Origin: Anaerolineales bacterium
GTDB lineage: Bacteria; Chloroflexota; Anaerolineae; Anaerolineales; UBA11858
Direction: 5' to 3'
Assembly (NCBI GenBank): GCA_021108255.1
Contig: JAIORG010000290.1
Coordinates: forward strand, 1 to 46,086
Length of the DNA stretch: 46,086 nt
Position numbers and translations under genes: made by a program. Shown here in pieces: positions 8,955-18,314 of the stretch (its first letter is position 1; every line of letters begins with the position of its first letter). The notes beneath the pieces are model-generated. The model saw only the letters and a program-made list of their open reading frames with translations. It made no database searches and had not been told where the DNA came from.

Positions 8955-10075
8955 AAATTAATCCCTCCCTTTGCATTCCCGGCCAGGGATAAAAGCTGTT
9001 GAGCGATCGTTTCAGCTGCTTTTGGCTGAGCCAGCGCTTTCATTGCTGATCCCATCTTCATTAACTTCTCCTGATCATTAATAATGGCTTGCACACGAGT
9101 AAGAAGCTGTCCAGGGAGATCTTCATCAGAAATGATTTCAGCAGCGCCCCGATCAGCTAAATACTGAGCATTGGTTTTCTGGTACCGCCAGGCATGCGGG
9201 TATGGTACAAGAATCGCGGGTAATCCAAACAAAGGATACTCACCCAGTATGGAAGCGCCGCTGCGGGAAACGACTAAATCTGCAGTCCTAAAAGCAGCTC
9301 CCATTTCATCATGCAGGAATGGAAATATCCGATAGTTTTCTTTTTCCTGTTTTGCTAAATTCATCCTATTGATTTCCATCTCTTCCCAGTCCAATTTGCC
9401 AGTAATATGTATCACCTGCAGTTCACCCAGCAGGTCCGGTAATATCCCTTTGGTTGCCCGGTTAATGGACCGAGCACCTTTGCTGCCGCCAAAAATCAAT
9501 AAAACCGGTATGTCCGGATTTAAATTCAGGGTTTCCAGAGCTTTTTCCCGGGTCCAATCCAGAAGTTTTGACCTGACCGGATATCCAGATACCGTGACTG
9601 ATTTACCAGATGGAATGTACAACTTAGTCTGGTCCACGGAGACAGCCATCTGGTCAACAAGGTTGGTAATAGCTTTGATAGCCAGACCAGGTTCAATGTC
9701 TGGTATAAAAACTAAACTTGCTACCGACCTACCTGCAAAAGCCGCTGGAACTGCCAAGTATCCTCCAGTGAAGAATAAAACGTCCGGGCGGTACTCTTTA
9801 ATAATCTGCCCGGCTTTAAGGTAACCCTTCAGCAGCTGCGAAAGATTTCCCGGCAAGTTTTTCAAACCTACGCCGTGCAATCCAGCTGCGGGAATGGTCG
9901 TGAATTCAATATTTTGCCGGGACAATATTTCTTGTTCCATGCCGTTTTCACCACCTATCCAAAGAACACCACCATCAGTTTTCCAGGATGGCTTATGCTC
10001 GTTTAGTGCCTGCAGGACGGCTAAAGCCGGGTACACTCCCCCGCCTGTCCCGCCCGCGCAAATCAACAACCGCAC
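8951..10075 (-). CDS. murG: Lipid II synthase MurG (GlcNAc transferase)
   Basis: MurG transfers GlcNAc to lipid I at the inner membrane face. The 374 residues include LLICAGGTGGGVYPALAVLQ at the N-terminus, GGYLAVPAAFAG, FGGSKGARSIN and the UDP-sugar site SRSGASILGEYPLFGLPAILVPYPHA. The start is GTG with GGAGG eight bases upstream. In most MurG proteins the first loop reads GGTGGH; here the His is Gly. The first 83 bases lie inside the end of ftsW in another frame. Confidence 0.97.
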   Translation of the reverse strand: MRLLICAGGTGGGVYPALAVLQALNEHKPSWKTDGGVLWIGGENGMEQEILSRQNIEFTTIPAAGLHGVGLKNLPGNLSQLLKGYLKAGQIIKEYRPDVLFFTGGYLAVPAAFAGRSVASLVFIPDIEPGLAIKAITNLVDQMAVSVDQTKLYIPSGKSVTVSGYPVRSKLLDWTREKALETLNLNPDIPVLLIFGGSKGARSINRATKGILPDLLGELQVIHITGKLDWEEMEINRMNLAKQEKENYRIFPFLHDEMGAAFRTADLVVSRSGASILGEYPLFGLPAILVPYPHAWRYQKTNAQYLADRGAAEIISDEDLPGQLLTRVQAIINDQEKLMKMGSAMKALAQPKAAETIAQQLLSLAGNAKGGINL

Positions 10076-11228
10076 CTAATGACCTCCGTTCCTGTTTTCT
10101 GCGTTCCATTTCAGCGACACGTCCCACGCCGAGAATAATGCCCACAGCTGATAAAGTAACCACCAGGTTTGAACCTCCCTGGCTCATAAATGGAAGCGGA
10201 TTCCCTGCTACCGGCAGTAATCCGATAATCACAGCGATATTCACAAAAGCTTCAAATACAATCCAAAATACCAAACCTGCTGCCAGGAGTGACCCCAGAC
10301 CATCCAGCGCCCTTTTAGCAATCGTCATTCCCCGCCAGAGCAATAATATATATAAAAGAACCAGCAATGCAGATCCCAAAAAGCCAAGCTCTTCCCCTAC
10401 TACAGCAAAAATACTATCGGTGTGAGGGACCGGCAGCAGTACCAATTTCGCAATACCTCTCCCGAGCCCTACCCCAAACCACCCTCCATCAATGAAGGCA
10501 GTAAATGATTTAGCAATCTGTTCCGAACCGATCGTATTAATGTCTTGAATCCCAACCCAGAAGTCCAAAATACGCTGATAGACCTCCGGTTTTCGGAGTG
10601 CCACAATACCGGATCCCAAGGTACCAGAGACAATCAACAGAACAAAGATCTGAGCCAGCGATCCACCAGACATATAAAAAAGCATCATACCGAGGGCAAA
10701 AACAGTTACCGCAGCGCTCACATCAGTCTGGATGGCGATCAATCCTCCTACAAGTCCCAATATCAGCGCCAGGGGAATCAATCCAAATCCTACCTGCTTG
10801 ATCTTGTCGCCTTTGGCATGCAGCCATACAGCTAAATAAATGACAATCACAATTTTGGCCAGTTCTGAAGGCTGAACGGATTTCCCGCCAAACAGGGAGC
10901 GAGCGCTGCCTTCACCAATAATCAAAACAGCCAATAACAAACCGACAGTAACCGTAATCGCCAGGACGGCAAAGTGGTTGCGTTCCCAGCGGTGATAATC
11001 CATAAAATAGAAGATTACGGCTGCAATTGAACCAATCCCCAGCCAGATTAATTGCCTGAGGAAGAAAGAATTTACATCCTTAAACTGATGCCAGGAAACG
11101 TCCCAGGAAGCGGAGTACAACATTAACAAACCAAAAACCAGCAAAGCCGCAACGATAACCAAAAACGGGATATCAACAGCCAGGTCTAAACCGGATGGAT
11201 TTTTCTTCAACTCAGTTCTTGAACCCAT
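9993..11228 (-). CDS. ftsW: Peptidoglycan glycosyltransferase FtsW (SEDS family)
   Basis: FtsW polymerises lipid II with its partner transpeptidase, here presumably the FtsI encoded upstream. The 411 residues form about ten membrane helices and show SVQPSELAKIVIVIYLAVWL, FAVVGEELGFLGS and the C-terminal FMSQGGSNLVVTLSAVGIIL motif. The end is a basic, Arg-rich cytoplasmic tail of about 40 residues, most of which is encoded in the 83-base overlap with murG. Its start overlaps murD by 22 bases. Confidence 0.96.
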   Translation of the reverse strand: MGSRTELKKNPSGLDLAVDIPFLVIVAALLVFGLLMLYSASWDVSWHQFKDVNSFFLRQLIWLGIGSIAAVIFYFMDYHRWERNHFAVLAITVTVGLLLAVLIIGEGSARSLFGGKSVQPSELAKIVIVIYLAVWLHAKGDKIKQVGFGLIPLALILGLVGGLIAIQTDVSAAVTVFALGMMLFYMSGGSLAQIFVLLIVSGTLGSGIVALRKPEVYQRILDFWVGIQDINTIGSEQIAKSFTAFIDGGWFGVGLGRGIAKLVLLPVPHTDSIFAVVGEELGFLGSALLVLLYILLLWRGMTIAKRALDGLGSLLAAGLVFWIVFEAFVNIAVIIGLLPVAGNPLPFMSQGGSNLVVTLSAVGIILGVGRVAEMERRKQERRSLGAVVDLRGRDRRGSVPGFSRPAGTKRA

Positions 11229-12592
11229 TTCCTGAACCTTTCTCCTCTCTCTGCAAAATCAACAAACTCATCAAAACTCGTACCGCCTGGAGATAATAAA
11301 ACCACGTCCCCGGCTTCCGCAATATCAGCTGCTTTTTGGACAGCCTCCTTCAAGTTGGTGCATTTCTGATATGGAATCTCCTCAATACCGCTTTTTATTT
11401 CATCCTGAAGTGCCCTTTCAATTAGATCAGCTGCTTCACCAAATAAAATCAGCTGCTTCACTCGTTTCAAAACCAACCGGGCAAAAGTATGCCAAGGCAG
11501 ATCTTTATCCCTCCCGCCAGCCAGAAGGACCAGCGGTTCCTGAAAGGAATTAATCGCAGCAATCGACCTCTCGGGAGCAGTGGCGATAGAATCGTTATAC
11601 CAATCCGCCCCCTTCCAGGTTCGGATATATTCAAGACGATGGTCAATTCCTGATAAGGCTTCCACGCCATTGATCATTGACTGCACCGGAAAACCTGCCG
11701 CATAGGCAATTGCGCAAGCAGCCAGCGTATTCAGCAGATTATGCTCTCCCCTCAATTGAATGCTGCTGACAGGGATCAAATCCCTGGAAGAAGAACCATC
11801 CCAGTAGGAAATCATTTTTCCCTCTAGATACGTTCCCGCCAATCCGGATGCCGGTCGGGTCAACCCGAAGGTGATCAATCGGCCCTGCACATCATTCCGC
11901 AGGTTCCAGGATTCTTCATCATCCCGGTTCAGGACAGCAATGTCTGAACTGGATTGGCAGGTAAGGATGCGGGCTTTGGCCCGGGTGTATTTTTTCATCG
12001 TTCCGTGCCTGTCCAGATGATTAGGCGTAATATTCAATACACAGACAATTTCCGGAACAGATGTCATCAATTCCAATTGAAAACTTGATAATTCAATCAC
12101 AGCGATGTCTTCATCTTTAATTTGGTCTACAACAGCAATTAGTGGGTTTCCGATATTTCCGCCAACCCAGGTGTGTTCTTTGCCGTAAGCATCTTCCGCC
12201 ATTTTCCCCACCAACAAGGTTGTGGTGGTTTTTCCGGCAGATCCAGTGATGCCAATCACCGGGCAGGTTACGATGTCCATGAATTCCTGAGAATCATTGG
12301 TCAATGGGATACCGCGTTGAATCGCCTGCTGCACAAACGGGATCGAGAGTGGAATTCCCCCCGACAAGGACAGGGCATCTGCATCATCCAGCAGTTCAAT
12401 TGGATGCCCTCCCAGGGCCCAATTTATTTCCCCTTCCTGAAAATCCTGCAGTGCAGCATTAATCACTTTGGCATCCTTTTGATCAGTAACCGTTACTTTC
12501 ATACCGTGTCCGCCGAGATACTTTGCCAGCGCAAGTCCCTGCCGCGCCGCTCCCACAATAATTAAGTGTTTTCCTTTCCAATCCTTCATCAT
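11207..12592 (-). CDS. murD: UDP-N-acetylmuramoyl-L-alanine--D-glutamate ligase MurD
   Basis: MurD adds D-Glu to UDP-MurNAc-L-Ala. The 461 residues have an N-terminal Rossmann domain (LIIVGAARQGLALAKYL), the Mur ligase P-loop GITGSAGKTTTTLLVG near residue 114, NITPNHLDRHGTMKKYT, and LLAGGRDKDLP and LLSPGGTSFDEF in the C-terminal domain. The ATG overlaps the mraY stop by one base (TAATG). Confidence 0.98.
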   Translation of the reverse strand: MMKDWKGKHLIIVGAARQGLALAKYLGGHGMKVTVTDQKDAKVINAALQDFQEGEINWALGGHPIELLDDADALSLSGGIPLSIPFVQQAIQRGIPLTNDSQEFMDIVTCPVIGITGSAGKTTTTLLVGKMAEDAYGKEHTWVGGNIGNPLIAVVDQIKDEDIAVIELSSFQLELMTSVPEIVCVLNITPNHLDRHGTMKKYTRAKARILTCQSSSDIAVLNRDDEESWNLRNDVQGRLITFGLTRPASGLAGTYLEGKMISYWDGSSSRDLIPVSSIQLRGEHNLLNTLAACAIAYAAGFPVQSMINGVEALSGIDHRLEYIRTWKGADWYNDSIATAPERSIAAINSFQEPLVLLAGGRDKDLPWHTFARLVLKRVKQLILFGEAADLIERALQDEIKSGIEEIPYQKCTNLKEAVQKAADIAEAGDVVLLSPGGTSFDEFVDFAERGERFRKWVQELS

Positions 12593-13584
12593 TACACCAA
12601 CGATAAAGCCACACCTACTAAACTTGCGACCAGGCCAATTAACCAGAATCTTTGAACTATTTGAGTTTCACTCCAACCCGTCAATTCGAAATGGTGATGC
12701 AGCGGTGTCATCTTAAATACTCGCTTTCCTTTGGTTATTTTGAAAAACACCACCTGGATCACTACACTTAGTAATTCACTCAAAGGAATAATTCCAATAA
12801 TCGGCAGAACGGCCCACTGTCCGGTCATCAGCGCTACTACTGCTAATGTCGCGCCCAGTGCCAATGACCCGGTATCACCCATAAATAACTGAGCTGGATG
12901 AACGTTGTACCAGAGGAAACCAAAAATTGATCCCACCAGAATAAAACAAAACCTGGCCAGGAAGATCTGTCCCTGAATAAGTGCAATAGCGCCATAGGCA
13001 GCAAAGGCAGTGGCAGAAATTAATCCAGCCAACCCGTCCAAACCGTCTGTGAAATTTACCGCGTTGGAAAAACCTGCGATGATTAATACCGCAACAGGAA
13101 AATAGAATATTCCCAAGGAAATCTCAAAATCCAGCCCGGGAAGATATAGCTCGGGAACATCAAGCACATAACGTAATACAAATACTGCCGCAATAGCTAC
13201 TAGAAGCTGCAAAATTAACTTCGAGATGGGAGACAAGCCGTCTCCGCCCCGTATACCGCGCAGACTAAACCAATCATCTATTGACCCTATCAACGCATAA
13301 GCCACAAATACCATCAATGGCACCAGAATAGAGTTCCCGATAACTGAACCACCCAGCACTTTAACCGCATTAAACAAAATAGTTAATAACGCAACCGGGA
13401 AGAGGATCAAAACGCCGCCCATCGTGGGTGTTCCCAGCTTGGCAAAATGGCTTTTGGGACCTTCTATCCTGATATGCTCTCCAATTTTTAACTGCCTCAG
13501 GATCCGCAGCAAAGGTGTACCCCAGATCACTGTCAGGAGGAAGCTAAAACCAGATAGAGCTAATGCCAGTGAAGATTGTGTCAT
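12592..13584 (-). CDS. mraY: Phospho-N-acetylmuramoyl-pentapeptide transferase MraY
   Basis: MraY makes lipid I from UDP-MurNAc-pentapeptide and undecaprenyl phosphate. The 330 residues form about ten membrane helices. Visible motifs are GPKSHFAKLGTPTMGG, NFTDGLDGLAG with the catalytic Asp cluster, FMGDTGSLALG, and the MraY-specific TPLHHHFELTGWSETQIVQRFW. It overlaps murF by four bases. Confidence 0.98.
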   Translation of the reverse strand: MTQSSLALALSGFSFLLTVIWGTPLLRILRQLKIGEHIRIEGPKSHFAKLGTPTMGGVLILFPVALLTILFNAVKVLGGSVIGNSILVPLMVFVAYALIGSIDDWFSLRGIRGGDGLSPISKLILQLLVAIAAVFVLRYVLDVPELYLPGLDFEISLGIFYFPVAVLIIAGFSNAVNFTDGLDGLAGLISATAFAAYGAIALIQGQIFLARFCFILVGSIFGFLWYNVHPAQLFMGDTGSLALGATLAVVALMTGQWAVLPIIGIIPLSELLSVVIQVVFFKITKGKRVFKMTPLHHHFELTGWSETQIVQRFWLIGLVASLVGVALSLV

Positions 13585-15002
13585 GACCCTACCTCCAAAG
13601 AGGCAACAATTTTGTCCATCCGCATTCCCCGAGATCCTTTAACCAAGACCATATCGTTCTCGGTAAGATAACCTTTTAAAAATTCGACTGCCTCTGCGCT
13701 ATCCGCAAAGGAATAAATATTTTCTTTCTGGAATCCTGCATCGGCAGCTGCCTTGGCAATAATTTCTGCAAGTTGGCCCACGGTTACCAAAATATCTGCC
13801 ACCTCGGCTGCCCGGATGCCTACTTTCTGGTGGCCTTGAGTTTCATACCGCCCTAATTCAAGCATATCTCCCAGAACTGCAACCTTTCGCCCTTCCATTT
13901 CTTCCAGGAGGTTCAGTCCGGCTAATGTTGATTTTGGAGAAGCATTGTACGTATCATCCAGTATCATTGCCCCGCAGGCCGCTTTTACCGCTACCAGTCG
14001 CAGTTGGGTATGGCCAGACCGGAGTCCCCGGATAATTTCTTCCCAGGACAACCCTTCGATAATGCCAACTGCGGCAGCGCGTAAAACAGTGTGAACAGAG
14101 TGTCTGCCGATCAATGGGACCTTCAGGTGAATGGTTTCATTTTTATAATGAAGACGGAATTTAATTCCCGCCAAGCCCAATCCTTCAACTTGATCAGCCC
14201 AAAGATCCGCCTCTGGGCTCAAGCCGTAATAAAATATCCTGGCATCAGTTTGATCAGCCATTGCCCGGATCAATTCATCATCATAATTAAGGATCGCCAC
14301 TCCATCAGGCGCGGATGGCAGGGATTGAACCAATTCCGATTTACCGCGGGCAATTTCATCTTGTGATCCTGCACGTTCTGCATGGACAGTCCCGATATTG
14401 GTTAACACACCAACAACAGGTTCTGCCAGGTCACAGAGGAACATGATCTCCCCAGGCAAGTAAAATCCCATTTCAAGCACTGCCCGTTCATGCCCTTCAC
14501 TTAATCTCCAGAGGGTCAACGGCAATCCGATCTCATTATTTAAATTCCCAGGATTTTTAAGGGTCCTGAACCGCTGTTTTAGTACTGTTGTAGTCAGTTC
14601 TTTTGTGGTTGACTTACCAACGCTGCCGGTGATTCCGATCACCCGGATATTTAATTTTTTTCGCCAAACTCCTGCTACAACCTGGAGGGCTTCAACGGTA
14701 TTTTCAACCAGGAGGCAAAAAGGAACGTCAACTTTCAGGGCAAAGTCCTGATCTGATCCCAGGCGTAAATCAATAACCCGGAAATCTGGCGAGACCGGAT
14801 GCTCAATCAAAGCAAAAGATGCTCCATTCGAAAAAGCATCCTCCAGGTAATCATGCCCATCCACTGATTCTCCCGGTATGGCCACAAACATAGACCCCGG
14901 AATCATGGCACGGGAATCAATACCTACATCGGCAATGATATGATCTGCCCATTTCGGAGCGTTTCCAATTAATGCTTCAAATACAACACCCAAAGTTATC
15001 AT
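13581..15002 (-). CDS. murF: UDP-MurNAc-tripeptide--D-alanyl-D-alanine ligase MurF
   Basis: MurF joins the D-Ala-D-Ala dipeptide to the muramyl peptide. The 473 residues carry GIDSRAMIPGSMFVAIPG, the P-loop GITGSVGKSTTKELT near 150, NPGNLNNEIGLPLTLW, and DDTYNASPKSTLAGL, the last being a MurF hallmark that separates it from MurE. It starts one base after the ftsI stop. The gene usually between them, murE, is absent, so the diamino-acid ligase must be encoded elsewhere. Confidence 0.97.
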   Translation of the reverse strand: MITLGVVFEALIGNAPKWADHIIADVGIDSRAMIPGSMFVAIPGESVDGHDYLEDAFSNGASFALIEHPVSPDFRVIDLRLGSDQDFALKVDVPFCLLVENTVEALQVVAGVWRKKLNIRVIGITGSVGKSTTKELTTTVLKQRFRTLKNPGNLNNEIGLPLTLWRLSEGHERAVLEMGFYLPGEIMFLCDLAEPVVGVLTNIGTVHAERAGSQDEIARGKSELVQSLPSAPDGVAILNYDDELIRAMADQTDARIFYYGLSPEADLWADQVEGLGLAGIKFRLHYKNETIHLKVPLIGRHSVHTVLRAAAVGIIEGLSWEEIIRGLRSGHTQLRLVAVKAACGAMILDDTYNASPKSTLAGLNLLEEMEGRKVAVLGDMLELGRYETQGHQKVGIRAAEVADILVTVGQLAEIIAKAAADAGFQKENIYSFADSAEAVEFLKGYLTENDMVLVKGSRGMRMDKIVASLEVGS

Positions 15003-15003
15003 G

Positions 15004-16848
15004 CTAATTTTCCTGCAGTGTCATTCTGACTGCATCCGGGGGAATCCCCAAATGAATAACCAATCGTTCTACAACTTTCTTGAATACCGGTGCTGCGATT
15101 TCTGACCCCCAAATTGACGCCGAGGGCTTTTCAATCCAAACGTAAACCAGAAACTGGGGATCATCTGTGGGTCCCCAACCAACAAACGATGTGTTGGTAG
15201 CTGAACTTTTATACCCCTGCCCCGGGACATAAATCTCAGCGGTTCCTGTTTTTCCAGCCAGGCTGTATCCCGGAACAAGTGCCAAAGAAGATTCATTCTG
15301 AAGCGACTTCTGCAGCATAACGGTTAATGTTTCTGCTGTTTCAGCTGTAATCGGGTGTCCTACCACTGTCTTCGGTGGCGTATAACGGTACCCATCATCT
15401 ACTATGGAATGAATTATTCTCGGCGCAACCATCTCTCCCTGATTAGCAATCGCCGAAATCGCTTTTACCATTTGCATGGGTGTTATTTCAATACCCTGTC
15501 CAAAAGCATTTGTTGCCAGCTCTGAACGCGTATAATCCGGATTCCAATGATTTTTCACTAACCCGGGAGCCTCGTTTGAAAGTTCAATGCCCGTCAGCTG
15601 TCCAAAACCAAAAGCCTGGAAATAGGCATAAAACTGTTCTGACTCCAATTGTGTCGCTACCCAGGCCAGGCATACATTTAACGAATTCTGCATGCAGGTG
15701 GTCATAGTTTGCGGGCCCCAGGCTTTATTATTCCAATTGCGGATGGTAATTCCTCCGACTTCTATCTTCCCTTCGTCAATAAACTCAGTATCCGGTTCAA
15801 CAACACCGGCATCCAACGCGGCTGCCATGGTCAGGACTTTGACAACTGATCCAGGTTCATAAGCCCTAATCCCGTAATTAAATACGTTGTCAAGGTTATT
15901 AATGATGATATTGTAGTCATCTGACCAATACTCATTAATATCTGCCCGAGGTGAAGAAGCCAAAGCCAGGAGCTCGCCTGATCTTGGATCCATTACGATC
16001 ACCGTTCCTGCCAGTGCTCCTGTTTTTTTAATGGTCTTGTCAAGAATCACTTCTACATCAGCCTGGAGAACGCTGTCGATAGTAAGGACAATGTTAGCGC
16101 CATGATCCGGATCCGGTGCCTGATCAGCTTTATGAGGATCCCATAATGCCCATAATGTTCTATCGTTACCAAAGAGAGTTGAATCGTATTTCTCTTCGAC
16201 TCCCAGCTGACCTTGTTTTGAGTCTCGCATCACAAATCCAATAATATTTGAAGCTAACTTATGCTCCGGATAACTTCGAATTAAGTGGGGAGTGCAGCTT
16301 ACCCGGATCAAATGAGTGCAGTCAATCACTTCAATCCTTTGCTGAAGGGAGAGAGGAACTGCCTCTCCATTATTTTCATCAACCTGCCCCGGTATCGATA
16401 TCCCGTAATAATTCTCCACCCGGGCTAAATATTCCAGCAATTTCTCTTGTGTGGCAAAACGGTCAACAGTGATATTTTTTGTTAGCGGACGGGGTTCCTG
16501 CTGAAGGAATTCCAGGAGATATGGGTTGCCGATCCCAAACACTTCAACAGCGATCTCAGCCAACATCTTTACTTCTTCTATTTCACCTTCCTGGTAATAT
16601 TCCTCAAAATTCACATCAACTGCATAGACTGTTTTATTTCCTGCCAGTATGTGCCCGTTGCGATCCAAGATCAAACCCCTGCGGGAAGCCGCTGTTTCCC
16701 ATTGTCCCAACAACCTTGCTGTCGGCAGATCGGTGGTATTCACCAGTAGTTGAATTCGCACCATCTGGGCGATAATTGCTAGAGCAAATAACGTGAAAAA
16801 ACTTGCTATGCTAATATAACGCCAGTTGTAGGTGATTTTTTCGTTCAT
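15004..16848 (-). CDS. ftsI: Division-type penicillin-binding protein (FtsI/PbpB family)
   Basis: This is the class B transpeptidase that cross-links septal peptidoglycan. The 614 residues have an N-terminal membrane anchor (about 13-33), a PBP dimer domain beginning near the SRRGLILDRNG motif (55-65), and a transpeptidase domain with SVVK (Ser334, Lys337), SLN (389-391) and KTG (533-535). There are no PASTA repeats at the C-terminus. Its start overlaps the ftsL-like gene by four bases, which fits the FtsL-FtsI pairing seen in many dcw clusters. Confidence 0.96.
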   Translation of the reverse strand: MNEKITYNWRYISIASFFTLFALAIIAQMVRIQLLVNTTDLPTARLLGQWETAASRRGLILDRNGHILAGNKTVYAVDVNFEEYYQEGEIEEVKMLAEIAVEVFGIGNPYLLEFLQQEPRPLTKNITVDRFATQEKLLEYLARVENYYGISIPGQVDENNGEAVPLSLQQRIEVIDCTHLIRVSCTPHLIRSYPEHKLASNIIGFVMRDSKQGQLGVEEKYDSTLFGNDRTLWALWDPHKADQAPDPDHGANIVLTIDSVLQADVEVILDKTIKKTGALAGTVIVMDPRSGELLALASSPRADINEYWSDDYNIIINNLDNVFNYGIRAYEPGSVVKVLTMAAALDAGVVEPDTEFIDEGKIEVGGITIRNWNNKAWGPQTMTTCMQNSLNVCLAWVATQLESEQFYAYFQAFGFGQLTGIELSNEAPGLVKNHWNPDYTRSELATNAFGQGIEITPMQMVKAISAIANQGEMVAPRIIHSIVDDGYRYTPPKTVVGHPITAETAETLTVMLQKSLQNESSLALVPGYSLAGKTGTAEIYVPGQGYKSSATNTSFVGWGPTDDPQFLVYVWIEKPSASIWGSEIAAPVFKKVVERLVIHLGIPPDAVRMTLQEN

Positions 16849-17312
16849 AAACCCTCAAACGGACGAAGGAAACTTGTCAACTTCCTGCCTATCCAATCAA
16901 TCAGGCTTTCATGGTACTCAACTAAATTAACATTTATCACTGCCGGACTGCCATCGCCAACCGTTTCAAAATGCGGCTGTATCCCCTGTTCATACCCGGA
17001 AACGGGTACATAAAAAACTTCTCCGGGATAAGGTGGACGAAATCCTAATTCTATGGCTTTCTTTTCCATCACTTCAAATCTGGACAGAACAGCGATCTGA
17101 TTCCGATAATTGACACTGAGGTAAACCAGCTGATCGATCTCATTTTTCGCCTGCTGAAGCTGCCTGCCCATCGACACAGCACGGGCTGAAACGACCAAAT
17201 AAAGAATCAACATTACAGCCGCAATGACGATTGTCATGAAAATACTGCCGATGATCTGAAGTTTCTGACGTCGGGGAGAATTAGAATAGGCTTGGATTAA
17301 GGATTCTGTCAT
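16845..17312 (-). CDS. FtsL/DivIC-like division protein
   Basis: A 155-residue bitopic protein: a short basic cytoplasmic N-terminus, one membrane helix at about 22-47, then a predicted coiled coil (SMGRQLQQAKNEIDQLVYL and the next turns) and a short extracellular domain ending near the membrane-anchor-like EKKAIELGF motif. The family is weakly conserved, so the call rests on architecture and on position between rsmH and ftsI. FtsL-like proteins form a complex with FtsQ and a second coiled-coil partner. It follows rsmH by 79 bases. Confidence 0.75.
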   Translation of the reverse strand: MTESLIQAYSNSPRRQKLQIIGSIFMTIVIAAVMLILYLVVSARAVSMGRQLQQAKNEIDQLVYLSVNYRNQIAVLSRFEVMEKKAIELGFRPPYPGEVFYVPVSGYEQGIQPHFETVGDGSPAVINVNLVEYHESLIDWIGRKLTSFLRPFEGL

Positions 17313-17391
17313 TATTATGTCTCGTTGAGTTCTCTCTGATGCTGACTGCTTAGTATCCTTTAATTAATTGCAAGCCTTGTGCCATAAAATC

Positions 17392-18306
17392 TTAAATTTT
17401 TTCTGCTACGCGCAATTTTGCGCTTCGTGCCCGGGGATTAGCCAATATCTCTTTATCCTCAGGTCGTATCGGTCGTCTATTAATCTCTTTTAGCTGCTTT
17501 TTGTGCTCGCAAACACATTGAGGAATTTCCGGAGGACAGATACAATCTTTACTTTCCTTACGGAAAAATTGTTTTACTATTCGATCTTCCAGCGAATGAA
17601 AAGCAATTACTGCCAACCGCCCTCCTGGATTCAAAGCGTCCAGCGCTGTGGGCAAGAAAGCTTCAAGAGCTTTCAATTCTTGATTAACTGCAATTCTCAG
17701 CGCCTGGAAAGTTCTCGTTGCAGGATGAATTCGCGATGGTCTATTCCCTATGGCGCTTTTGATAATGTCCGCTAATTCTTCCGTGTCTTCAAGAGGGCGG
17801 TTAGCAATGATCGCATCCGCTATTTTCCTGGAATATCTTTCTTCTCCATACTTGTAAATCAAATTAGCCAAATCTTCTTTGGAGGATTCATTTACCAGAT
17901 CAGCAGCTGAGAAAGGCTGGGAAAGATCAAAACGCATATCCAACGGGCCGGATTTTCGGAACGAAAATCCCCTTTCCGGATTATCCAGCTGCATAGAGGA
18001 AAGCCCCAGATCAAGCAAAATGCCGTCAACGGTTTTCCAATTAAGATTGTTAAGGTGCGATTTAAGGTTGGAATATGAACTATGAATAAGGACAACCCTG
18101 CTTCCAAATTCAGCTAGACGACTTTCTGCAATTTCCAGGGCGGCCGGATCACGATCCAGTCCTAATAATTTTCCTTCCGGGGAAATTGCCTTTAATATTC
18201 CCAGAGCATGCCCACCTGCCCCGACTGTTCCATCAACATACAATCCACCGGGAAACAGATTTAAGGTATCAAGCACTTCATGGAAAAGTACCGGTATATG
18301 CTGCAT
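17392..18306 (-). CDS. rsmH: 16S rRNA (cytosine1402-N4)-methyltransferase RsmH (MraW)
   Basis: RsmH uses SAM to methylate C1402 in the ribosomal P site. The 304 residues show HIPVLFHEVLDTL, the SAM loop YVDGTVGAGGHALGIL, DGILLDLGLSSMQLDNPERGFSF, GRLAVIAFHSLEDRIVK and the C-terminal NPRARSAKLRVAE. It sits eight bases after mraZ, the normal second gene of a dcw cluster. Confidence 0.98.
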   Translation of the reverse strand: MQHIPVLFHEVLDTLNLFPGGLYVDGTVGAGGHALGILKAISPEGKLLGLDRDPAALEIAESRLAEFGSRVVLIHSSYSNLKSHLNNLNWKTVDGILLDLGLSSMQLDNPERGFSFRKSGPLDMRFDLSQPFSAADLVNESSKEDLANLIYKYGEERYSRKIADAIIANRPLEDTEELADIIKSAIGNRPSRIHPATRTFQALRIAVNQELKALEAFLPTALDALNPGGRLAVIAFHSLEDRIVKQFFRKESKDCICPPEIPQCVCEHKKQLKEINRRPIRPEDKEILANPRARSAKLRVAEKI

Positions 18307-18314
18307 GGATAAAC

